Assembly (NCBI RefSeq): GCF_029265375.1
Contig: NZ_JAJUJJ010000021.1
Coordinates: forward strand, 1-49,633
Reading direction: 5' to 3'
Length of the DNA stretch: 49,633 nt
Source of the DNA: Nesterenkonia sp.
Lineage (GTDB): Bacteria; Actinomycetota; Actinomycetes; Actinomycetales; Micrococcaceae
The notes below the pieces were generated by a model. It was not told where the DNA came from, ran no database searches, and saw only the letters and a program-made list of their open reading frames with translations. This document shows positions 8,813 through 17,178 of this stretch, in pieces. Position 1 is the stretch's first letter. Every line of letters starts with the position of its first letter. A program made the position numbers and the translations under genes.

Positions 8813-9958
8813 GTGGAGTCTGAGATCGCATCTGCGGCTGAGGAGGCCCGACGCACCGCCGCCGAGCACCGTCTGCGGCTGAGCATCATTGTTCCGGTGT
8901 TCAACAACGGAGAGCACCTGCGCACGCGCTCGTTCCCCTCGCTGGCCCGTGCCGAGCACTTCCATCAGATGCACGTGCTGCTCATCGACGACGGCTCCCG
9001 CTACGCGGCCACCCGTGAGGCTGTGGCGGAGCTGGCCGCAGGACACCCCAATGTGACCGCATACTTCCGTCCCGAGGGAGGCAGCGGATCGGCGTCGGTG
9101 GCGCGGAACACCGGGCTGGCGCTGAGCTTCACCGACTATGTGGGGTTCCTGGATCCCGACGACGAGCTGCTGCCTGGACACTGGAGGCTGACCGAGGCGC
9201 TGGATCAGCACCAGGACGCCCAACTGGCCATCGGCAATCAGCAGCGGGTCTTCACTGAGGAGACCGTGGACGTGGACAATCTGCGCCACTACACCCACCG
9301 GTGGGTGCGCCCGGGTGTGGCCGAGGCCGGGCCGGAGTCGCTGAGCGCAGCGAAGTTCCGATCCACCAACCTCAGCGCCTGGGTCGGGCGCACCTCCTGG
9401 CTGCGCTCCACCGGCATCCAGCAGGTCCCCGGTGCCGCGGGCCAGGATTCGCTGTTCTTCCTGCAGGTCTTCGCCGAAGCCTCCCGGTTCGCCGCGGTGG
9501 AGGAGCTGACCTACCGGTATCACGCCGAGGTGCCGGGCTCGATGGTCAACGCCATCGGCGTCGACTACTTCCGCAAGGCCCTGATCCGGGAGCGGGCTCA
9601 GCGAAGCTGGTTGGAGCAGTCCGGTCTGCTGGAGGACTTCTGCCGCCTGCGGTTCGAGCACTTCTTCGTCACCTGGTACTTGGACAAGTTTGAGCAGACC
9701 CCGTGGCCGGAGCGGGAGGAGGCGGCCGGGCTGCTGCGGGAGATCGCCGCGCTCTACGTCGGAGATCCGCAGCAGCACCGGTGGCGCTTTCCGCAGGCGA
9801 TGCAGTTCTTCGGCCGCTGGTCGATCCCCTCGGTGGAGGGTCTGCGTCCCTGGGCCGGACAGGTGGCCCGCGCAGCGGGGACCGCAGCCGAACGGGGGGC
9901 GCAGGCCGCCCAGCGGATCAGGCGGGCCGCCCGTACTCGTCGCGGCCGGCGCCGGTGA
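8813..9958 (+). CDS. GT2-family glycosyltransferase
   Basis: A 381-residue GT-A fold enzyme. The N-terminal catalytic domain begins at about residue 22 with LSIIVPVFNNGEHL, followed by HVLLIDDGS and the metal-binding DxD-type motif in VGFLDPDDELLPG near residue 120. The C-terminal portion has no membrane segment and ends in a very basic tail rich in Arg. GTG at 8813 is the chosen start; no strong ribosome site is visible. It is convergent with the next GT2 gene, and the two coding regions overlap by 41 bases at their 3' ends. Probable role in cell-envelope polysaccharide synthesis, by family and by neighbours; the product is unknown. Confidence 0.87.
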   Translation: MESEIASAAEEARRTAAEHRLRLSIIVPVFNNGEHLRTRSFPSLARAEHFHQMHVLLIDDGSRYAATREAVAELAAGHPNVTAYFRPEGGSGSASVARNTGLALSFTDYVGFLDPDDELLPGHWRLTEALDQHQDAQLAIGNQQRVFTEETVDVDNLRHYTHRWVRPGVAEAGPESLSAAKFRSTNLSAWVGRTSWLRSTGIQQVPGAAGQDSLFFLQVFAEASRFAAVEELTYRYHAEVPGSMVNAIGVDYFRKALIRERAQRSWLEQSGLLEDFCRLRFEHFFVTWYLDKFEQTPWPEREEAAGLLREIAALYVGDPQQHRWRFPQAMQFFGRWSIPSVEGLRPWAGQVARAAGTAAERGAQAAQRIRRAARTRRGRRR

Positions 9959-10838
9959 GGCTGCCCAGCATCCCCAGGCCCTCGCACAGGTAATAGTCGT
10001 CGGTATAGGTGATCGGCCGCCCGCGCAGCCGCTTGCCAGCCCGGCGCAGTGATCCGTAGCCGCAGCGGGCCAGCCCTTCCGCCGCGGTCCGGACCGCAGC
10101 CGGCACAGCCGCGGTGCGCCGACGCAGCTTCATGGCGCGGACGCGCCCTCCCCGCACGGCACGCCGGCGCAGCCACTCTTTGCTGGCGCGCTCGGCAGGC
10201 ACCTGCTCGGTGACCACCGCCTCGGCGCACCAGAAGAACCGCGCGCCGTCGCGCAGCATCCGCTCAAACAGGTCGGAGTCAGATCCGCCGGCGAAGTTGA
10301 AGGTCTCATCGAATCGCCAGCCGCGGCGGGTGAACCATTCGGCCCGGACCAGCGTGTTGTTGGTGGCCAACCGCCGCTGATGCGGCCCGGTCGGAAAGTC
10401 GGTGCGCCGCACATAGCCGTACTCAGCGACCCATGCGGGCTCCCCATGAAGAAACTGGGGCAGCACCGGGCCGGAGACCGCGTCGGCACCCGACGATTCG
10501 GCGGCGGCCAGCAGAGCGGTGAACCACCCTGGTGTGACCTGCTCGTCGTCGTCGACAAAGATCACCGCCTCAGCCGACTCCGGCACCGCCTCCAGCGAGG
10601 CATTGCGGGCCGAAGCGATACCCGGCCGCGGCTCGTGGAGGAACCGTGCCCGCGGATACACCCGCCTGACCACCTCAGCGGCGCTGGGCCGCTCGGCGTT
10701 GTCCACCACAATGACCTGGGGCTGCTCCAGGTCTGTGCCTTCGGGCATATCCACCCGCCGCAGCGAGTCCAGTAGCGCGCCCAGCTGCTCCGGTCGGCGG
10801 TAGGTGCAGATCAGCACCCACACGTTCTCAGGGCGCAT
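9918..10838 (-). CDS. GT2-family glycosyltransferase
   Basis: A 306-residue GT-A glycosyltransferase with VWVLICTYRRPEQLGALLDS at the N-terminus, VIVVDNAE, and the DxD-type motif in AVIFVDDDEQVTPGWF at about residues 90-105. The later segment FNFAGGSDSDLFERML has the acidic pair often acting as catalytic base region in this family. It follows the LCP gene with an 11-base overlap and a strong GGAGG site before the ATG at 10838, so rnc, LCP and this gene form one unit. No membrane segment is visible. It is distinct in sequence from the neighbouring plus-strand GT2. Confidence 0.87.
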   Translation of the reverse strand: MRPENVWVLICTYRRPEQLGALLDSLRRVDMPEGTDLEQPQVIVVDNAERPSAAEVVRRVYPRARFLHEPRPGIASARNASLEAVPESAEAVIFVDDDEQVTPGWFTALLAAAESSGADAVSGPVLPQFLHGEPAWVAEYGYVRRTDFPTGPHQRRLATNNTLVRAEWFTRRGWRFDETFNFAGGSDSDLFERMLRDGARFFWCAEAVVTEQVPAERASKEWLRRRAVRGGRVRAMKLRRRTAAVPAAVRTAAEGLARCGYGSLRRAGKRLRGRPITYTDDYYLCEGLGMLGSLTGAGRDEYGRPA

Positions 10839-11988
10839 CGTTGCCTCCGCCGGTGAAGGATCCAGGTCCGGCGCCGATCTCCCGGTCGGCCTGCAGCTGC
10901 TCAGCGGCCTCGCTCTCCTCCAGATAGGCCATGAACCCGTCCAAGTTCTGGTGCTGCAGGGAGCGCTGCAGCAGCTGCATCTTCTCTTCGTCCGGCAGGA
11001 TCACCTGCGCCCCGCCGGAAGTCTCGTGGTTCTGGCCCACCGGCATGGTGAACATGTGGATGTCGCTGCTGCGCAGATTGCGCATCTCCATGGCGTAGCC
11101 CACCACCGTGTCGGCATCCAAGCTGCCGTCCATACTCATGAACGGGAGGATGGATTCCAGCACGTCCAGGATCCGCTCCGGGTTGGTCAGCGTATCTCCG
11201 GAGAGGAAGCGCTCCACAATGGCGCGCAGCACCAGCTGCTGGTTCTCCACCCGCACATGGTCGCCCATGGCGAAGGACTTGCGTTCGCGCACAAATCGCA
11301 GCGCATCCGAGCCCTGCAGCCGGATGGTGCCCTCCGGGTAGAAGGCGGGGTTGCGCTGCCCGGCGGAGAAGGACCGGGGATTGTCCACATAGACTCCGCC
11401 CAGCGCAGTGGTCAGATCGGAGAAGCCCTCAAAATCGATGGTCACCACATGGTCGATGTGCGTGTAGAGCATCTCCTCCACAGTGTCCACCGCGAGCTCC
11501 AGGCCTCCGGCGGAGAAGGCGGAGTTGATCCGGCCCTCGCCGTGGCCGGGCACCTCCACCCACAGGTCGCGCATGATGGACATGACATAGACCCCGGAAC
11601 GGTCCTCGGGAATGTGGACCAGCATAATCACATCGGAGCGCTCTCCACCCTCGCCGGTGATGGCGCGGTACTCCTGCTCCGTGTCGCCCCGGCTGTCGGA
11701 GCCGAGCAGCAGAATATTGGTGGTCCCCTCCGGGGTGCGGTAGGCGGTGTCGTCGTCGAGGTCCTCCAGGCCTTCGATCACGTTCCGGTTGTCCTCGAAT
11801 GTGCCCTGCAGCCGGCTGAGGTAACCCAGGGAGATCACCACGGCGACGGCGGCCGCCACCGCCACGGCGGCCACAACTATGGCCGCGATCCGGCGACGAC
11901 GACGGCGCGGCGACGGCGCAGCCGGAGCAGCTTCCGGCACCACTCCCCCGCGCGCCCGCCGGGGGCGGTGCGGATCCATCTGACCCAC
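10828..11988 (-). CDS. LytR-CpsA-Psr (LCP) family protein
   Basis: A 386-residue membrane-anchored LCP protein. A basic cytoplasmic segment (PSPRRRRRRI) precedes one membrane helix at about residues 34-56. The extracytoplasmic LCP domain starts with NILLLGSDSRGD and includes SDVIMLVHIPEDRSGVYVMS, IMRDLWVEVPGHG and LRFVRERKSFAMGDHVR, which carry the conserved Arg and Asp residues that bind the polyprenyl pyrophosphate head group. LCP enzymes transfer lipid-linked glycopolymers onto peptidoglycan. The GTG at 11988 follows AAAGGAG that overlaps the rnc stop, giving an 11-base gap. It overlaps the following GT2 gene, which suggests they act on the same polymer. Confidence 0.93.
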   Translation of the reverse strand: MGQMDPHRPRRARGGVVPEAAPAAPSPRRRRRRIAAIVVAAVAVAAAVAVVISLGYLSRLQGTFEDNRNVIEGLEDLDDDTAYRTPEGTTNILLLGSDSRGDTEQEYRAITGEGGERSDVIMLVHIPEDRSGVYVMSIMRDLWVEVPGHGEGRINSAFSAGGLELAVDTVEEMLYTHIDHVVTIDFEGFSDLTTALGGVYVDNPRSFSAGQRNPAFYPEGTIRLQGSDALRFVRERKSFAMGDHVRVENQQLVLRAIVERFLSGDTLTNPERILDVLESILPFMSMDGSLDADTVVGYAMEMRNLRSSDIHMFTMPVGQNHETSGGAQVILPDEEKMQLLQRSLQHQNLDGFMAYLEESEAAEQLQADREIGAGPGSFTGGGNDAP

Positions 11989-11999
11989 CGGCGCTCCTT

Positions 12000-12737
12000 T
12001 CAGCTTGTTCCGAGCTCGTAGCGGTCGAGCACCAGAGTGAGGATATCGGCCTCACCCTGCACGCCGATCAGCTCCTCCACGGCGGCGCGCGCCGCCTCCC
12101 GCTCGGCTTCCTTCTTGGAGCTGCCGGACCCGGCGCCGTAGACCGCGCCGCCGATGGTCAGCGTCGCGGCGAAGGACTTGTTGTGGTCGGGTCCGGAGTC
12201 GGAGATCACGTAGCTGATCTCGCCCAGCCCGCGAGCGGCGGCGATCTCCTGCATTGTGGTCTTCCAGTCCTTGCCGGCGGTCATGGCCTCTTTGTCCGAC
12301 AGCAGCGGGGTGACCAGGCGCAGCACCAGCTTCCGGGCGGTCTCCGTATTGGTGGAGAGGTAGGCGGCTCCGAAGAGCGCCTCCATGGTGTCCGCCAGGA
12401 TGGAATCCTTCTCCGCGCCGCGGGTGCGCAGCTCGCCTGCGCCCAACCGGATATGCGGCCCCAGGTTCAGGCTGCGCGCAATCCGCGCCAGCGCGCGGGT
12501 GGAGACCAGTGCGGCGCGCAGTTTGGCAAGGTCACCTTCGGGCAGATCCGGGTAGGTGCGGTAGAGGTAGTCGGTCACCGCGAAGCCCAGCACCGAATCC
12601 CCAAGGAACTCCAGGCGCTCGTTGGTCTCGGTGCCGTCATTCTCATAGGCGTAGGAGCGGTGGGTCAGGGCAAGACGAAGAGTCTCGGGGGCGATGTGCA
12701 CCCCGAGACTCTTCAGCAGGTCTTCGGTCTGAGCCAA
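12000..12737 (-). CDS. rnc: Ribonuclease III
   Basis: A 245-residue double-strand-specific endoribonuclease for rRNA and mRNA processing. The signature NERLEFLGDSVLG is at about 39-51, and Asp116 and Glu119 in DTMEALFGAAYL are the second pair of Mg2+ ligands. A double-stranded RNA-binding domain occupies about 165-235 and ends with KKEAEREAARAAVEEL. The start is TTG at 12737: a TAA lies just upstream in frame, and the resulting length agrees with homologues, although the AAGGA motif directly abuts it. It follows rpmF by 22 bases in the common yceD-rpmF-rnc order. The gene normally next, mutM, is not here. Confidence 0.95.
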   Translation of the reverse strand: MAQTEDLLKSLGVHIAPETLRLALTHRSYAYENDGTETNERLEFLGDSVLGFAVTDYLYRTYPDLPEGDLAKLRAALVSTRALARIARSLNLGPHIRLGAGELRTRGAEKDSILADTMEALFGAAYLSTNTETARKLVLRLVTPLLSDKEAMTAGKDWKTTMQEIAAARGLGEISYVISDSGPDHNKSFAATLTIGGAVYGAGSGSSKKEAEREAARAAVEELIGVQGEADILTLVLDRYELGTS

Positions 12738-12759
12738 TCCTTACCGGACCGTCAGATCA

Positions 12760-12963
12760 TCAGGCGTCGGCGACTTTGCGGCCCTTGTACTCGTAGAACA
12801 GCGGCGTGTCAGCGGAGTCGGTCACCAGCTTGGCCTGGTGCGGACGGCTGTAGACGACACGGCCGTTCTCCACCGTCTTCACCAGGGTCGGCACGGAGGC
12901 CTTCCACTGCGAGCGGCGGTGACGGGTGTTGGCGCGGGACTTCTTCCGCTTCGGAACAGCCAC
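12760..12963 (-). CDS. rpmF: 50S ribosomal protein L32
   Basis: A 67-residue basic ribosomal protein with the family N-terminus [20 protein letters not shown]. It has no cysteines, so it is the zinc-free form; the C-terminus [11 protein letters not shown] replaces the usual zinc-ligand region. GTG at 12963 is preceded by GAGAG. It sits between yceD and rnc, as in most bacteria. Confidence 0.96.
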   Translation of the reverse strand: MAVPKRKKSRANTRHRRSQWKASVPTLVKTVENGRVVYSRPHQAKLVTDSADTPLFYEYKGRKVADA

Positions 12964-13023
12964 GGTGTCTCTCTTCTCTCTCGTTGTCGGACAGTGTCTT
13001 CGGTCAGTCTAGGGTCAAGTCTC

Positions 13024-13605
13024 TCACGAGGGGTCCGGCTCGCCGCCGGGCTCCTCGTTCTCGTTCAGCTCTGCTGCCAGGCCCGCCAGGGCGGCCCAGC
13101 GGGGGTCCACCTGCTCGTGGGCGTGCTCCGGATCGTCCTCCAGGCGGAATCCGCACTGAGAGCACAGACCGGGACAGTCCTCACGGCAGACCGGCTGGAA
13201 CGGAAGGGCCGAGACCATCAGGTCTCGAAGCACCGGCTCGACGTCGACCATGAGGTTCTCGTCCACGGCGAGCGAGTCGCCGTCGTCGTTCTCCCCACCG
13301 GTCTCGTCGACCCAGGTGAACAGCTGCATCACGTCTACAGTCAGCGGGTAGCTGATCGCATCCAAGCAGCGGGCGCACTCACCGGTGACCTCCGCGGAGG
13401 CCGAGCCGGTCAGCAGCACTCCCTCATGCACAGACTCCAGGCGCACCTGAACATTCAGATCGCTGGCTTCCGGTATTCCGACCAGTACTGTGGCGAAGTC
13501 CGCCGGGGTCGGGACTGTGCGGGAGAGTGTCTCCTGAGCGCCGGGTTTTCCCTTGAGCTCCTTGACGTCCACCTGCAGCAGAGTCTTCTGCTGTGGATGT
13601 ATCAC
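13024..13605 (-). CDS. yceD: DUF177 (YceD) family protein
   Basis: A 193-residue member of the DUF177/YceD family. E. coli YceD is linked to 23S rRNA accumulation and its plant homologue to plastid rRNA processing. The cysteine pattern is intact: CARCLDAISYPL near residue 100, then CREDCPGLCSQCG near residue 150, suggesting a bound metal. The N- and C-terminal ends are acidic. The start is GTG at 13605 with a weak ribosome site. Position directly upstream of rpmF is the family's usual place and implies co-expression with the L32 gene. Confidence 0.9.
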   Translation of the reverse strand: MIHPQQKTLLQVDVKELKGKPGAQETLSRTVPTPADFATVLVGIPEASDLNVQVRLESVHEGVLLTGSASAEVTGECARCLDAISYPLTVDVMQLFTWVDETGGENDDGDSLAVDENLMVDVEPVLRDLMVSALPFQPVCREDCPGLCSQCGFRLEDDPEHAHEQVDPRWAALAGLAAELNENEEPGGEPDPS

Positions 13606-13663
13606 AGCAGACTATCCTACCACGGTGCAGCCGGATCAGCGCATCGCCGTCGGGCCGGCTGCC

Positions 13664-14572
13664 TCACAGGGTGGTGACGAACTCCTTGAGCCAGCTGCGC
13701 AGATCGGGGCCCAGGTCCTCGCGGTCCACCGCCAGGGTCACCACGGCCTTGATGTAGCTGAGCTTATCGCCGGTGTCGTAGCGCCGTCCGCGGAAGATGA
13801 CTGCGTGCACGCCGCCGCCGTCCTCCGCCGGCCGGGTGGCCATAGCCTGCAGGGCATCGGTGAGCTGGATCTCCCCGCCCTTGCCCGGTGGGGTGCGCTC
13901 CAGCTCGTCGAAGATCGCCGGGTGCAGCACGTAGCGGCCGATGATCGCCAGGTTCGACGGCGCCTCCTCCACCGGTGGTTTCTCCACCAGCCGGTGCACC
14001 GGCACCACATCCGCGCCGGGCTCCTTGTCCTTCCCTCCGGCGTCGACCACGCCGTATGCCGAAACCTGATCCTCCGGCACTTCCATCACCGCGATCACAG
14101 AGCCGCCCAGCTCCTCCTGGGTGGCCAGCATCGTGGTCAGCAGCTCATCGCGAGCGTCAATGAGATCGTCGCCCAGCAGCACGGCGAAGGGCTCGTTGCC
14201 GACGTGCTGGCGCCCGCAGAGCACCGCATGTCCCAGGCCCAGCGCCAGGCCCTGGCGCACATAGTGCAGATCACCCAGATTGGTGGCACGCTGCACCGCG
14301 GCCAGCTTCTTGGTGTCCCCCTTGTCCTGGAGGGTCGCCTCCAGCACCGGGGCCCGGTCAAAGTGGTCCTCCATGGACCGCTTGTTCTGACCGGTGATCA
14401 TCAGGATGTCTTCCAGGCCGGCCGCGGAGGCCTCGGCGACCACATACTGGATGGCAGGTTCGTCCACCACCGGCAGCATTTCTTTGGGCATGGCCTTGGT
14501 GGCCGGCAGGAACCGCGTGCCCAGCCCGGCAGCAGGGATCACAGCCTTACGAATGGAACTCTTCGCGCTCAT
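13664..14572 (-). CDS. galU: UTP-glucose-1-phosphate uridylyltransferase
   Basis: A 302-residue nucleotidyltransferase making UDP-glucose from UTP and glucose 1-phosphate, for envelope glycans and glycolipids. The nucleotide-binding N-terminus AVIPAAGLGTRFLPATKAMP with the downstream Lys in KEMLPVVDEPAIQYVVAEA is diagnostic, as are AVLLGDDLIDA and VVPVHRLVEKPPVEEAPSNL. It lies 9 bases after coaD and before yceD. Its presence among glycosyltransferases and LCP genes fits a supply role for wall polysaccharide. Other sugar nucleotidyltransferases are less likely because the GalU-specific segments are all present. Confidence 0.93.
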   Translation of the reverse strand: MSAKSSIRKAVIPAAGLGTRFLPATKAMPKEMLPVVDEPAIQYVVAEASAAGLEDILMITGQNKRSMEDHFDRAPVLEATLQDKGDTKKLAAVQRATNLGDLHYVRQGLALGLGHAVLCGRQHVGNEPFAVLLGDDLIDARDELLTTMLATQEELGGSVIAVMEVPEDQVSAYGVVDAGGKDKEPGADVVPVHRLVEKPPVEEAPSNLAIIGRYVLHPAIFDELERTPPGKGGEIQLTDALQAMATRPAEDGGGVHAVIFRGRRYDTGDKLSYIKAVVTLAVDREDLGPDLRSWLKEFVTTL

Positions 14573-14581
14573 AGCGTCACC

Positions 14582-15076
14582 CTATCGTGTGTGGTCCCGG
14601 GCACCGGCATCAGCAAGTCTGCTGTGCACCGCCCTGGGCACGAACTCGGAGACGTCCCCACCCAGGGCGTGAACCTCCTTGACCAGTGTGGAGGACAGGT
14701 GGGAGTAGCGTCCGTCGGAGGTCAGGAACACCGTCTCCACTCCCGCCAGGTGCCGGTTCATAGTGGCCATGGAGGTCTCATAGGGCAGATCGTGGGGCCC
14801 ACGGACGCCCTTGACCACGGCAGAGGCCCCGACCTCCTTGCAGAAGTCTGTCAGCAGCCGCCCGCTGTCCAGGGGCTTCACCGTGACTCCGCGCAGATAG
14901 GAGAAGGTCTCCTGGGCCATATCCATGCGCTGCTCCAGGGTGAACAGCGGGGACTTGTGCATATTGGCGGAGACGGCGACGACGATTTCGTCGAACAGGT
15001 TCGCCGCGCGGGCGATGATCTCCACGTGGCCGTTGTGCAGCGGGTCAAAGGATCCCGGACAGACTGCTGACTGCAT
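14582..15076 (-). CDS. coaD: Phosphopantetheine adenylyltransferase
   Basis: A 164-residue enzyme for the fourth step of coenzyme A synthesis, forming dephospho-CoA from 4'-phosphopantetheine and ATP. The nucleotidyltransferase motif SFDPLHNGHVEII is at residues 9-21, and VVKGVRGPHDLPYETSMATMN and FLTSDGRYSHLSSTLVKEV match the family. The start is ATG at 15076. In most actinobacteria coaD follows rsmD directly; here a GT4 gene and a repeat element lie between them. Confidence 0.95.
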   Translation of the reverse strand: MQSAVCPGSFDPLHNGHVEIIARAANLFDEIVVAVSANMHKSPLFTLEQRMDMAQETFSYLRGVTVKPLDSGRLLTDFCKEVGASAVVKGVRGPHDLPYETSMATMNRHLAGVETVFLTSDGRYSHLSSTLVKEVHALGGDVSEFVPRAVHSRLADAGARDHTR

Positions 15077-15128
15077 ACCTCACACCCTACCTGGCCTGCG
15101 GGACGACCGGGTGCGGCGCCGCCCGCCG

Positions 15129-15300
15129 GAACTTACGTGTCAGATGGGCCCAAACTCAGGCCATTTCGGGGTGAGTTCGGCACTTTCTGACACGTAACTC
15201 GGCTGGGCGGCGGGGACTGGCCCACAGTGCCGGGCTGGGGCGACGGGGACCGGCACTCAACGCAGGGCTGGGGCGACGGGTCCGGCGCTCAGCGCCGTGC
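15129..15300. repeat. Dispersed hairpin repeat, copy 2 (inverted), with GC-rich tandem units
   Basis: TTACGTGTCAGA (15133-15144) pairs perfectly with TCTGACACGTAA (15186-15197); inside, AACTCA pairs with TGAGTT. On the minus strand it aligns with copy 1: both have GAAATGG, then TTTGGGCCC, then ACACGTAAGTTCC at the end away from the tandem units. Degenerate units (about 35 bases, GGGCTGGGGCGACGGG) run from 15200 to about 15300 and enter the 3' end of the GT4 gene. The gap 15077-15288 holds nothing else that I can recognise. Confidence 0.85.
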
Positions 15301-16515
15301 TGGGCTGCGTCGGCGGGCGGCGCTCTTCCGGCGCTGGTCGACGGATTCGAGGACTTCCAGGAACCGCTGGAACAGCAGCTCGCGGTCGAACTCGGTCCGG
15401 GCCAGCTCCAAGGCGGCCTCCGAGGCCTGCTGGACCGAGCCGTCTGAGGCCTCCAAGATGCCTATCAGCTGCTCAGCAGCCTCAGCGGGCAGCCGGGAGA
15501 GCCGCCATCCGGCACCGTGGTCGCACAGCACCTCCGGCAGCCAGCCGCCGTGGTTGAACAGCACCGGACGGCCGGCCGCCAGGGCGTCGAAGACCTTGTT
15601 GAGCGAGTTGATCTCCAGCGCCGGGCTGTCCACCAGCGTGGAGACGGCGAAATCTGCCGCCGGCAGCATGCGCTCGATCTCGGTGCGCGGAATCTTTCCG
15701 GGCAGCACCTGCAGGGGGTCCAGCCCGTAGCTCTGGGCGATCTCCCGGCAGTTCTCGGTATCGGCGCCCTCCCCGTAGGCCACCACCCGGACCGGCTTGC
15801 TGCGCCGATGCAGCTCACCGGCCAGGCGAATCAGCCATGGCACGTCATAGGTGACTCCGAAGCTGCCGGCGTAGAACAGCACCGTCTCGTCCGGGCCCCA
15901 CCCGAGCTGCTGCCGGATCTCCTGGCGCCGCTGCCGGCCGGGTGCAAAATTCTCCACATCCGAGGCATTGGGCACCACAGTGGTCTTGGCCGCCGGCCAT
16001 ACCCGCTTGATGCCCGCCTCCATGCCTGGGGACAGAGCGATGACATGCTCAGCGCTGCGGTAGGCCAGCTTCTCCAGGAACTCGGCAGCGCGGATAGCCT
16101 TCCGGTTCTTCAGAAAGCCCAGGGCCACCGGAGCTTCGGGCCACAGATCGCGGACCTCGAAGACGAAGGGCACGCGTCGGGCCCGGGAGGCCACGATGCC
16201 GGGCACCGCGGTGGTCAGCGGGGTGGAGGAGGCGAAGACGACGTCGGCCTTCTCCGCGGCGGCGAAATAGCAGGCGCGCGCCATGAAGGAGATGAAGGAG
16301 CGCAGCCGCTGCTGGAAGACCATGGCGTTCTCATACGGCACCGCCAGCCGCTGCACGCGCACTCCTTCGAGCACCTCGTCCTTCTTCTCCCGGCCGCCGC
16401 AGATGACGGTGACCTCGTGGCCGGCACGTGCCAGCCTCCGGGCGAACTGCCACGGCCGCTGCCAGCCGGGCTCCCAGGGGAAGTTGAAGTGCTGATGGAT
16501 GTAGACGATGCGCAC
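15289..16515 (-). CDS. GT4-family glycosyltransferase, WbuB-like
   Basis: A 408-residue GT-B glycosyltransferase. It begins MRIVYIHQHFNFPWEPG and has PFVFEVRDLWPEAPVALGF, TTVVPNASDVENFAPG, FYAGSFGVTYDVPWLIRLAG and EINSLNKVFDALAAGRPVLF. The last motif with LNKVFD is characteristic of the WbuB/WcaI-like branch that adds amino sugars such as N-acetylfucosamine, but the sugar here is not proven. GTG at 16515 is chosen because the homologous N-terminus starts there; an in-frame ATG 180 bases upstream would add 60 residues of unlike composition that overlap rsmD. It separates rsmD from coaD. Confidence 0.88.
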   Translation of the reverse strand: MRIVYIHQHFNFPWEPGWQRPWQFARRLARAGHEVTVICGGREKKDEVLEGVRVQRLAVPYENAMVFQQRLRSFISFMARACYFAAAEKADVVFASSTPLTTAVPGIVASRARRVPFVFEVRDLWPEAPVALGFLKNRKAIRAAEFLEKLAYRSAEHVIALSPGMEAGIKRVWPAAKTTVVPNASDVENFAPGRQRRQEIRQQLGWGPDETVLFYAGSFGVTYDVPWLIRLAGELHRRSKPVRVVAYGEGADTENCREIAQSYGLDPLQVLPGKIPRTEIERMLPAADFAVSTLVDSPALEINSLNKVFDALAAGRPVLFNHGGWLPEVLCDHGAGWRLSRLPAEAAEQLIGILEASDGSVQQASEAALELARTEFDRELLFQRFLEVLESVDQRRKSAARRRSPARR

Positions 16516-16582
16516 GAGCGTCAGTCTACGACGGCACAGGTGCCGAAAGTCTGTGGCGTTCCGGAGCGCCAGCTGATCGGTG

Positions 16583-17131
16583 TCACACCGGTTCGGCCAA
16601 CCAGATGCGCGTAGAGCCGTAGGTCTTGCTGTGGAAGAGGCGCAGGCCCATCGGCCATACCGGCTCCGGGGCTCTGGCGTCACGTTCGACGACAACGGTG
16701 GCGGCTTCGTGCAGCTGAGGAGCTGCCGCGGCGAGCACGGAGCTCAGCTCGGCCTCGCTGAACCGGTAGGGAGGGTCCAGAAAGAGCAGCTCGATCGGCT
16801 CGCCGCTGCGGGCGGAGAGGTGTTTGAGCGCATCGGCCTTGTGAACGGTGACCGCTTCGCCGAAGGCGGCGGCGTTCTTCCGCAGGGTGCGCACCGCAGG
16901 CTCGGCCCGGTCGACTGCTTCCAGGCTGCGCGCCCCGCGGCTGAGCGCCTCCAGCCCCAGCGCTCCGGAGCCGGCGAAGAGATCCACCACGACGGCGTCG
17001 TCGATGGCGTTGTATCCCTCCAGCCGGGAAAACAGGGACTCTTTGACCCGGTCGCTGGTGGGCCTGGTTCCATCGGTGGGCACAGCGGCCAGCCGACGTC
17101 CCTTATGGGTGCCTGCGATGATGCGTGCCAT
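16583..17131 (-). CDS. rsmD: 16S rRNA (guanine966-N2)-methyltransferase
   Basis: A 182-residue SAM-dependent methyltransferase modifying G966 of 16S rRNA. It starts MARIIAGTHKGRRL, the family N-terminus, then TRPTSDRVKESLFSRLE, the SAM-binding motif VVVDLFAGSGALGLEALSRG, and the catalytic motif LLFLDPPYRF. The ATG at 17131 follows AGAGG by 5 bases; the open frame extends further upstream, but into unlike sequence. It follows recG by 47 bases, the standard recG-rsmD-coaD order. Confidence 0.94.
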   Translation of the reverse strand: MARIIAGTHKGRRLAAVPTDGTRPTSDRVKESLFSRLEGYNAIDDAVVVDLFAGSGALGLEALSRGARSLEAVDRAEPAVRTLRKNAAAFGEAVTVHKADALKHLSARSGEPIELLFLDPPYRFSEAELSSVLAAAAPQLHEAATVVVERDARAPEPVWPMGLRLFHSKTYGSTRIWLAEPV

Positions 17132-17178
17132 AGCTGCCTCTCTGCTGCGGGGCGGGCCTGATTCCGGGCCGGCTCGCG

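Noticed and set aside
12760-12963. L32 without zinc-binding cysteines as a sign of a paralogue swap
   Set aside because: Many actinobacterial L32 proteins at the standard yceD-rpmF site lack cysteines; without other paralogues in view nothing unusual can be claimed.
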